From: Sipunculus nudus
Lineage: Eukaryota > Annelida > Sipuncula > Golfingiida > Sipunculidae
Assembly (NCBI GenBank): GCA_026874595.1
Contig: CM049313.1
Span: 25,540,008-25,604,007, forward strand
Direction: 5' to 3'
Length of the DNA stretch: 64,000 bases
Shown here: positions 56,380-64,000 of the stretch, one piece after another
Position numbering within the stretch: position 1 is the first letter of the stretch
Layout of the letters: each line of letters opens with the position of its first letter
The notes under the pieces: generated by a model
What the model saw: only the letters and a program-made list of their open reading frames with translations
What the model was told of the DNA's origin: nothing
Databases searched by the model: none
Translations under genes and position numbers: made by a program

Positions 56380-58667
56380 CTTTTTAGCTCAGCTGACTGT
56401 TAAGTCATCTGAGCTATATTCGTGGTCCGTCGTCCGTCCGTCCGTCCGTCTGTTAACAGGACACACTTGAAACCGTTAGACCTATGAATAAAAAATTTAG
56501 GATACAGTTAGAGATCCCCAAAATCTTCTACCATACCAAAAATTGGGTCACTAGGACTTCGTTCCTTCGAAATATTAAGTAAAAACCTCCGTTTTCCATA
56601 AAAAAGCCATTGTTACACTTTAAGACTGCTTAATATCGAAACCACTGGTATGGTTTTGATTATAATTAGTATTCATATTCTTCCATACATTTTCTATTAA
56701 CATACCAAAAATTATGTCAGTATTGAGTATTGTTTTGAAGTTATGGGTCGAAATATAATGCAATTTTTTTAAAATTAGGAAATATATTTACTCACTTAAC
56801 ATGAGAAATGCTGAAGCTGGAGACTTTTTTCAAGGATATAACTTTATTAAATCAAGATTCAATGTTAACCCAAAATTAGATCTGAATTTTGCCAATTTTT
56901 TAGCTCAGCTGACTATAAGTCATCTGAGCTATAGTCGTGGTCCATTGTCCGTCGTCCGTCCGTCCGTCTGTCCGTCCGTCCGTCCGTAGATGTGGCACGT
57001 TTTGAAACCGTAAGACCTAGGAATCCAAAATTCGGCCTAATGTTAGATGTCCCCAAGATCTACCAAGCTGAAAACTGGGTCTTAGCATTTGGGTTCCTTT
57101 GAGAAATTAAGGAAAAACCTCAATTCTTTTTATTAAAAACCTATTTTCACATTTCAGGACTGCCTAATATCAAAACCACTCATCTGTTTTTCCTCATATT
57201 TACCATAAATATTCCTCTATATAGTTCCTATGTACATGCCAGAAATTATGTCTGTATTATTTAATTTAAAAAAGTTATGGGCCCAAACATAATGCATTTT
57301 GTAAAAATTCAGGAAAGATATTTGATTACCTAACAAAAAAAATTGTTAAAGCTATGGACCTTTTTTCCAGTAATATAACTTTAATTAATCAAAATTAAAT
57401 TGTATACCCAAAATTAGATGAAAATCTTTTAAATTTTTTAAAATATTAATAAAAATAAAAAATTGGTACCTTAAATTTTGCCCAAATTTGACCATGGCAC
57501 GTTTTTTTCCTGTAAGCACTGTGGATTTAATTTTCACAGCATGTTTTTGTTAACATTTCAACTGTTAACACCAAAAATTTGAAACCAGTTGATTAAAAAC
57601 TGTAGATTTTATTCAAGTTTTCAAGCACCTTGTAACATATTGTTTACATCAAGCTAGTGTTATGCAGTTTGCAAGAGCTCAGCTCCCCAGCTTCAGCTCT
57701 AAGTTCCTTAAATTCGGCATACAGTTAGATGTCTCAAAAATCCCCTACCATGCCAAGAATTTGGTCACTAGGACTTAATACCTTCGAGATATTAATGAAA
57801 AACTTCATTTTTCCATTAAAAACCCATTGTTACACTTCAAGACTGCCAAATATCAAAACCACTGATCTGAATTTAATCATAAATAATATACATATTTTTC
57901 AGTCTCTATGCACATGCCAGAATTATGTCAGTATTGCGTAATTGTTTTAAGTTATGGGTCCAAACATTATGCACTTTGTAAAAAATCAAGAAATATATTT
58001 ACTCCCTAAATAAGGGCAATGCTGAAGCTAGAGATTTTTTTGGTCAGGGATGTAACATTATTTAATCAAGATTCAATTGAATACCCAAAATTAGTTCTGA
58101 ATTTTTCAAATTTTATAAGTTATTAGTATAAATATAAAATTAGTACCTTAAATTTTGCCCAACTGTGACCATGACACGTTTGTTTCCCGTGAGCACTGTT
58201 GATATAATTTTCATATCATGCACACATAAGGATTTCAGCTTTTTAGTTTAGAAAGCTGAAAGAAATTTGCCAAAAATTGTAGCTTTTATTAATGTTTTTT
58301 ATGAGACCCTGTAAGACTTTGGCTCTCTCCAGCCCCTCTTGAGTCACCTGTATTATGCATGCTTGAGGCGAGGCATACACGGAATCCAGGCAGCTTATGG
58401 CCAGCCACAGTTGATCCAGATGTCCAACCCAACTCATCTAGTAGTTTTAACCAACAACATAACAATAAACAATAAATTAATAAATTTTTATTGGTTTTTA
58501 ATAACAAATTAAAGAAAAATAGAAAAGAAATTTGTTAGTTTATAATAACAGGAAATTAACTTGCAGTTACTGATGATATAAGAATCTTGTATCGATGGGT
58601 AGAATGTCACGTATTCCAAATAACACCATGCAGTCACCTATGGCATTTTTCAGTTCAATTTTAATGA
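56380..58667 (+). mobile_element. two Helentron-like copies, one inside the other
   Basis: The first head is at 56386 (AGCTCAGCTGACT, loop, AGTCATCTGAGCT) and a second at 56902, each followed by GTCCGTCC repeats. 57540-58660 parallels 32830-35470 of the copy at 32583, without the H1 insertion. The right part is cut off by the LTR at 58668, so no 3' end is present. Confidence 0.6.
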
Positions 58668-59257
58668 TGTGGCAAACCCCCCCTTGGTAGTCGGCCAAGT
58701 TTTTATGGTAACAGTTTAGTTTTTACGGTACTGAACTAGTTTTGAGAGAGAAGCGGCTGGGATCCAGGCACGAAGATGTGGCCAGTATCAGACGGGGAGA
58801 AAACCGTGAACAGAACTTAGAAAAAGTGTGTCCCAGCCTGGTGAACTATACATCTGTGAATATTAGGTATTTTGAACGTTTTTTATACACAGTACGGGCC
58901 GTGACATTGCGAGGAACCTCAACATTGGCTTGATTTAATATCTCGGCCCATCGCTTTAAGATCATGGCGGACAATCGGCCCCTGGAACAGGTGATACGGG
59001 GACCCGTGGATTGAAAGTATAATTGTGTGTTATTAATCATACCGAGTCTGGTATAACTGTAATTTGTTATGATTTATTGTCAATAATTATTCTAATCAAG
59101 CTACTGTCTTCGTGTCTACTTTCGTTGGAATCGGAGTGACCGCTGCACAGAACAGTTATGAACTTTTGCCCTGTTTTGTCACCTAAAATACCGTTAGTCG
59201 TTACCCCCGAAGTCCGAACCCGTATAGCGCTGGGAAGTGAAACCCCGGTTCGCTACA
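58668..59257 (+). repeat. 5' LTR of the Ty3/gypsy element
   Basis: Begins TGTGGCAAACC and ends GGTTCGCTACA; these are inverse of one another apart from two transitions, the classic TG...CA ends. 590 bp. The internal sequence starts GAATTTGGTGAGCC. The second LTR is not in the window, so identity between LTRs cannot be measured. Confidence 0.7.
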
Positions 59258-60386
59258 GAATTTGGTGAGCCAGCACGTGGGGGTGACAAGTTGATCTGAT
59301 GGCTACAATTGCATATTCTAAGAGGCTGTTCATTGTGTCATTTTGAGTCAGCGGGGAAGCGTAAAAATGTGATGCTTGCAATTGTACATTTAGAGATACA
59401 GAATTTGGTAGCCCGTACGCTCGTCGATAATTTGGAGCAAATTGATGACATTATAATTGAAATTTTGAACATTGATAAGCCTGAAAACTTGCCCGCTTCA
59501 TTTGTAATTTTCCATATATTGAATCAGACTGGAAACAGATTAGTTCAAGTTGTAGAAGACAGATGGCGTCACTGACTTGAAGTTGGAATTCTGAGGTTCA
59601 CATTGGTAACTGATAAGGCCAGCAGGTGGTGCCACTGATCCATGTCCAGAAGGAATCTTATTTAATGCTGAGCACTGCTTTAAATTAACTTGGGATATTA
59701 TTTATAATGAAACCTGAGGGGATTATTTGAGTTTTTGTGCTGGAACCAGTAAACAGTGCAATTATTGACATTTGATATGTTTCATGATTTGTCAAACTGA
59801 ACAATGTATAACTGTTGTATGTCAATTGACTGATATTTTGAAATTGTTTTGGTGGTCAAAATGAATCAGAAATATGCATGTTTTTAGTAATTTGCCCAGT
59901 AAGAATTGAGTGAGGCACAGTGATTGAGTGACTTGTTTTTATTTTGGTATCAATAATAATTTGATGATACAGGTACTGCAATTTAGCAAATGTGAGTAAT
60001 TGTGGTGGCAGCACTGGATGAGTAGACACAAATGTGCATATTTATTATATGTGATTAATGTATTGAACCTTTAATTTGTTTAGAGGAACTATGCCTATAT
60101 ATGAGATAGGCCTGAGTAACAATAATGATTTTATACTCTGTTTGACTCTGGCACAACAATTTAACCTAGATGTTTGTGAGTCTGGTGGCTTTAACTTAAG
60201 AGTTTATAGTCTCAGTGATCACAAGTTCCTTCATGTTTTGTTGAAGAGAAAGAGACTATGTCATCGCACAGTTGTGTGGTGTGATTATTGATGACAGTTC
60301 ACTGAGTATTGTATCTAATGAGAGATATTGACAATAAGAGAGAAATTTTGTGTTGTGTGACATTGAGAATAAAATAATAGTTAAAG
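59258..60386 (+). other. retrotransposon leader
   Basis: 1.1 kb between the LTR and the gag start. It holds small open frames (88 codons at 59309-59575, 71 codons at 60076-60291) without recognisable domains; they may be upstream ORFs or chance. Confidence 0.5.
59263..59280 (+). promoter_or_regulatory. candidate primer binding site
   Basis: TGGTGAGCCAGCACGTGG begins five bases after the LTR end, where a tRNA primer would pair. I cannot name the tRNA. Confidence 0.45.
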
Positions 60387-63300
60387 ATGACACAACAACA
60401 GATATCACTAGTGGACTTGTTTGGGACTTCGGTTGTCGCAACCCCCATATTACCAGTGCAGTCAACACAGACTGAAAGTGGACAACAAGCCAGATTTCGT
60501 AACCCGTATATTAAAGGTCAAGGTCAGGTTAATGATGGAATAAGTTCAGGCACTGATTCCGCTATTATACAGATAGAGGACGATGATATGCTCTTACCTA
60601 GAGATCAGGTAAACCTGACATTGAATGCACAGGGGTCAAGGTCACCCCAGGGACAGACATTAGGCCACAGAGTATGTGACTTGCCATTTATGACATCACA
60701 AAATAAAAGTGATGACCTAAAACCAAGAGGTCGTAAAGAACCGGACAAATATGACGGCGAAACCACTGAATGGGAGGACTATATCCGCCATTTTGAATTA
60801 GTTGCAAAGTGGAATCGCTGGGATGATGACGAAAAGGCTTTACAGCTGGGTGCCAGTTTAACTGGGCATGCACAACGGGTACTAGGAGATCTTCCCACAG
60901 AACAATGCGAAAACTTTTGTGAATTAAAAGCGGCGTTAGAGTCAAGATTTGCGCCCAAAGACCGAAAAACAGCTTTTAAGAACGAGTTCCGTAAGCAAAA
61001 GGGACAAACTGGTGAAAATCTACGAGACTACGCGTATGCACTACGACGTATAGCGAGCCAGGCATACTATATAAGTTATGATGCATTACAGGAGCTGGTG
61101 ATAGAACAGTTTATCTTGGGTCTAGACCACCATGAGCTACAAAAGCATGTGCACTTTACGAGACCCGCTACATTAGAGGCAGCGATATCTGCCGCAGTCG
61201 AATATGAGTCTGTTGATTTTCGGCATCCTAGTGTATCAAACTTAAGTAAGCCAAGGTCAGCCAAGGTCAAGGCTAATACAATGACTGAACCAAATCAGTC
61301 ACCTGCAAACACAGAGGGGTATAAACAGTTACCGCCAGTCAGTCAGCCAACCATGACCCCTCAGATGAGGACCCCTGGCCAAGGACAAAGGTTAGCAAAT
61401 GAGAGGAAACACCAATTTGAGCCTGGTACATGCTTTTGTTGTGGGGGAGCAGAACATATCAAAAGAAATTGTCCCCATCGCAGGCACCCACGGCCATTTG
61501 CTGCGGCACCTCAAGTACAAGAGACTTGTAACCCCATCGCGCAGTTACCACCCGCCCCACCTACTTACCCTGGGTACATGCCGCAACCTGTGTGCTTGGA
61601 TATTGGTAATCCAGTTGGGACGTCAAGTAGTTACATATCAGCACCTATTGCACCGGGTTCATCATTTCAGCAGGTGTCCACAACAATTGGGCACCTAGGC
61701 CTCTCAGCAACTAGAGCCAGACTGGGAGGTGGCATACGTGTTTCTGCACCTACGACACTGACACCTAGTGCACCGGCTATGCCTAGAGCGGCTACCACCT
61801 CAAAACTTGGATGGTCTAGTGGATTAAAAGGTGCTTCCGGATGGCACCTGCCTGGACGCATTAATGGAATTGATGTGAACTTTTTAGTTGATACGGGGTC
61901 AACTCACAGTATAATCAGTAAAGAGTTGTATGATCGAATGTCCTTGCATACACGACCTGTACTGTATCCGGTAGACAAGACATTTAGTACCGTTACTGGA
62001 CAGCCTATGGCCACCGAAGGCTATGGAATATTTGATCTGGAGATAGCTGGGGAACGCTTGAGCTTTCCATTTGTGGTTGTGCCAGCTGAGGATCCCGGAC
62101 TGATAGGCGTTGACTTGATGACGCATCTTGATGCCACACTCCATCTTGGAACAGGGGAAGTGATTGTTAAAGGGATCCCTCATAAAATGCTTTATCAGTC
62201 TGGCAGTAGTGTCGCTCGGGTACACGTCAAAGAGACAATGATAATTCCATCACAGTATGAAGCAACTATACCGTGTAAACTGGGAAAGTTACGGACTGAG
62301 ATACCAACAGATGCTGTGTTAGAGCCAGACCCTGAATATGTTAAGGAGAGTGGACTTCTTGTTGGTAGCACTGTAATTAATACGTCCAACAAGATTGTGC
62401 CAGTCACAGTGATAAATCCCAGCAATGAGACAATCAGAGTGGCAAAAGGAACACCCATTGCCCAGTTTAGAGAGGTAGATCAAGTTATTCTGCTACCTAC
62501 TGGCAACAATACGGATATCAGTCATCTTAATGTGGATATGGACATACAGTTACCTGAACATCTACAGCCATTGATCGACAATGTGCCTGATGTCCTTACT
62601 TGCAGTCAAATGAGTCGCCTAAAGGCAGCCATTTTTGAGTACCAAGATGTCTTTCTGGGACCAGATGGAAAGTTAGGCCTTACCAACATGGCCGAACACA
62701 ACATTGATACTGGTAGTAGCCCGCCAATTAAGCAACCGCCGCGACGGGTACCCCAGGCCCAGAAAGCTGTAGTTGAAAATGAAGTCCAAAAGATGCTGGA
62801 CCAAGACATTATAGAGCCCAGTAACAGCCCTTGGGCCTCACCAATAGTGCTTGTAACAAAGAAGGACGGAGGTGTACGTTTCTGCGTCGATTACCGGCGA
62901 CTCAATAGCGTGACGCGGAAAGACGCGTATCCGTTACCACGGATCGATGATTCGTTGGACACTTTATCCGGTAGTCAATGGTTTTCAACACTTGATATGG
63001 CCTCAGGCTATTGGCAGCTCAAGATGGCGGACGATGGATCCAAGGAAAAGACTGCGTTTTGTACACATCTTGGCTTACACCAGTTCAAGGTCATGCCATT
63101 TGGCCTGTGTAACGCGCCCGCGAGCTACGAATGCCTGATGGAAAATGTCTTACGAGGTCTCCAGTGGAGACAGTGTCTTGTTTACATTGATGATGTGATA
63201 TGTGTTGGAAAAGACTTTGACCATGCGCTAGAAAATTTGATGACTGTATGGCAGAGGTTTCGGGAAGCCAACTTAAAATTGAAACCAAAGAAATGCCTTT

Positions 63301-64000
63301 TATTCCAACGCAGTGTGACATTCTTAGGACACCTAGTGTCAGCTGATGGTGTCAGGTGTGACCCCGACAAAGTCAAAGCAGTTGAAGAATGGCCAGTTCC
63401 AAATAGCTTAACTGAAGTTCGCAGTTTTCTCGGTTTAGTGGCCTACTACCGTAGACACATCAACCGATTCTCGGAAATCGCTGCACCGATGATTGCTTTG
63501 ACTAGAGGGAACCCCAAAAAGAGATCGTTTCAATGGACTGAAAAGTGCCAAAAGTCATTTGAAGCGCTTAAGAAAGCACTTACGGAAGCTCCGTTGTTGT
63601 TGTATCCAACTGAAGACGACCAGTTTATTTTGGATACCGACGCGAGTGGTGAAGGTATGGGTGCCGTGCTGTCCCAACTTCAAGGTGGCCAAGAACGTGT
63701 TATTGCATATGGCAGCTGGACCCTAAATCGTTCCCAACAAAACTACTGTACCACTAAACGTGAGCTCTTAGCAGTGGTAACATTCATTAAACATTTTAGA
63801 CATTACTTGTGGGGACGAAACTTTATTCTCCGAACTGATCATGCGTCACTGAGATGGTTAAAGAACTTTCGGAACGTTGAAGGGATGTTAGAACGATGGC
63901 TTACTGTGTTAGACATGTACTCGTTTGAAATCCAAACCCGAGCAGGGGCCAAGCATGCCAACGCTGATGCTTTAAGTAGAGTTCCATGTCGACAGTGCAA
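60387..64000 (+). CDS. gag-pol polyprotein, Ty3/gypsy, 3' truncated by window
   Basis: One uninterrupted frame of 1204 codons with no stop before the window edge. Gag (about 1-340) has a KYDGETTEWEDYIRHFE capsid-type segment. The zinc knuckle is CX2CX4HX4C (C349, C352, H357, C362). Protease has LVDTGS at 500-505. Reverse transcriptase has the FCVDYRRLN motif (Asp835) and active site YIDD (933-936). RNase H has DTDAS (1083-1087) and ends near NADALSR (1192-1198). Integrase is expected next. Gag and pol are fused without a frameshift or stop. The ATG at 60387 is the first in frame preceding the Gag similarity; an earlier start is not excluded. Confidence 0.92.
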   Translation, partial: MTQQQISLVDLFGTSVVATPILPVQSTQTESGQQARFRNPYIKGQGQVNDGISSGTDSAIIQIEDDDMLLPRDQVNLTLNAQGSRSPQGQTLGHRVCDLPFMTSQNKSDDLKPRGRKEPDKYDGETTEWEDYIRHFELVAKWNRWDDDEKALQLGASLTGHAQRVLGDLPTEQCENFCELKAALESRFAPKDRKTAFKNEFRKQKGQTGENLRDYAYALRRIASQAYYISYDALQELVIEQFILGLDHHELQKHVHFTRPATLEAAISAAVEYESVDFRHPSVSNLSKPRSAKVKANTMTEPNQSPANTEGYKQLPPVSQPTMTPQMRTPGQGQRLANERKHQFEPGTCFCCGGAEHIKRNCPHRRHPRPFAAAPQVQETCNPIAQLPPAPPTYPGYMPQPVCLDIGNPVGTSSSYISAPIAPGSSFQQVSTTIGHLGLSATRARLGGGIRVSAPTTLTPSAPAMPRAATTSKLGWSSGLKGASGWHLPGRINGIDVNFLVDTGSTHSIISKELYDRMSLHTRPVLYPVDKTFSTVTGQPMATEGYGIFDLEIAGERLSFPFVVVPAEDPGLIGVDLMTHLDATLHLGTGEVIVKGIPHKMLYQSGSSVARVHVKETMIIPSQYEATIPCKLGKLRTEIPTDAVLEPDPEYVKESGLLVGSTVINTSNKIVPVTVINPSNETIRVAKGTPIAQFREVDQVILLPTGNNTDISHLNVDMDIQLPEHLQPLIDNVPDVLTCSQMSRLKAAIFEYQDVFLGPDGKLGLTNMAEHNIDTGSSPPIKQPPRRVPQAQKAVVENEVQKMLDQDIIEPSNSPWASPIVLVTKKDGGVRFCVDYRRLNSVTRKDAYPLPRIDDSLDTLSGSQWFSTLDMASGYWQLKMADDGSKEKTAFCTHLGLHQFKVMPFGLCNAPASYECLMENVLRGLQWRQCLVYIDDVICVGKDFDHALENLMTVWQRFREANLKLKPKKCLLFQRSVTFLGHLVSADGVRCDPDKVKAVEEWPVPNSLTEVRSFLGLVAYYRRHINRFSEIAAPMIALTRGNPKKRSFQWTEKCQKSFEALKKALTEAPLLLYPTEDDQFILDTDASGEGMGAVLSQLQGGQERVIAYGSWTLNRSQQNYCTTKRELLAVVTFIKHFRHYLWGRNFILRTDHASLRWLKNFRNVEGMLERWLTVLDMYSFEIQTRAGAKHANADALSRVPCRQC

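Larger units (their letters stand above)
58668..64000 (+). mobile_element. Ty3/gypsy LTR retrotransposon, cut by window end
   Basis: 5' LTR (58668-59257), leader, and a gag-pol frame that is still open at the window edge. Integrase and the 3' LTR must lie beyond 64000. Domain order protease, reverse transcriptase, RNase H is that of Metaviridae. Homology of the left flank to the Helentron-like copy around 35400-35460 stops where the LTR begins, supporting that boundary. The intact frame suggests a young copy. Confidence 0.9.

Noticed and set aside
59309-59575. 88-codon frame in the retrotransposon leader as an accessory gene
   Set aside because: No known motif; kept only as a possible upstream ORF in the leader entry.

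Overview
This window is animal genomic DNA, most likely from a mollusc and probably a bivalve. The evidence is a spliced trithorax-group gene with long AT-rich introns, and several dense families of dispersed elements carrying GTCCGTCC-type microsatellites, a style of repeat I associate with bivalve genomes. The species cannot be named from the sequence.

The one host gene I can support is the 3' part of an ASH1L (ash1) histone H3K36 methyltransferase gene on the + strand. Nineteen coding exons between 1691 and 51731 join in a single consistent reading frame of 2637 nt (878 codons plus stop). They encode, in order, AWS, SET, post-SET, a linker, bromodomain, PHD finger, BAH domain, an acidic linker and the conserved C-terminal tail. 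The long N-terminal part of the protein lies upstream of the window. About 95% of the gene span is intron, and most of that is transposon-derived.

Introns, region by region: 1-7433 holds repeat families and a Helentron-like element with a decayed endonuclease tail. 8.5-10 kb, between two SET exons, holds a decayed DIRS-type tyrosine recombinase next to a 53-bp inverted repeat. 10.9-11.6 kb looks like a solo LTR on the minus strand. 13.3-19.1 kb is nested Helentron-like elements. 22.7-24.3 kb is a Helitron-like element full of AGGTCA motifs. 26.6-28.9 kb is a 50-bp satellite with an 800-bp higher-order period. 29-30.2 kb holds two minisatellites. 32.6-40.8 kb is a nest of Helentron-like and Helitron-like elements. 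42.1-45.3 kb is a minisatellite split by an inserted element. 46.3-50.4 kb is more of the same families. Downstream of the gene (51.7-58.7 kb) I see a probable 3' UTR, unassigned sequence and further repeats. From 58668 to the window end lies the 5' LTR and an open gag-pol frame of a Ty3/gypsy retrotransposon, inserted into a Helentron-like copy.

The most unusual signal is not a gene. A CpG-centred palindrome, AGGTGGCGCCACCT (core GGTGGCGCCACC, 12 exact copies in the window), recurs inside otherwise different transposon families. It resembles two overlapping CTCF-type cores, and three elements are inserted just downstream of it. A second internal module carries AGGTCAAAGGTCAAGGTCA, a stack of nuclear-receptor half-sites. 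Four tandem-repeat arrays lie within about 60 bp or less of 3' splice sites of ASH1L exons, one of them apparently repeating the acceptor itself.
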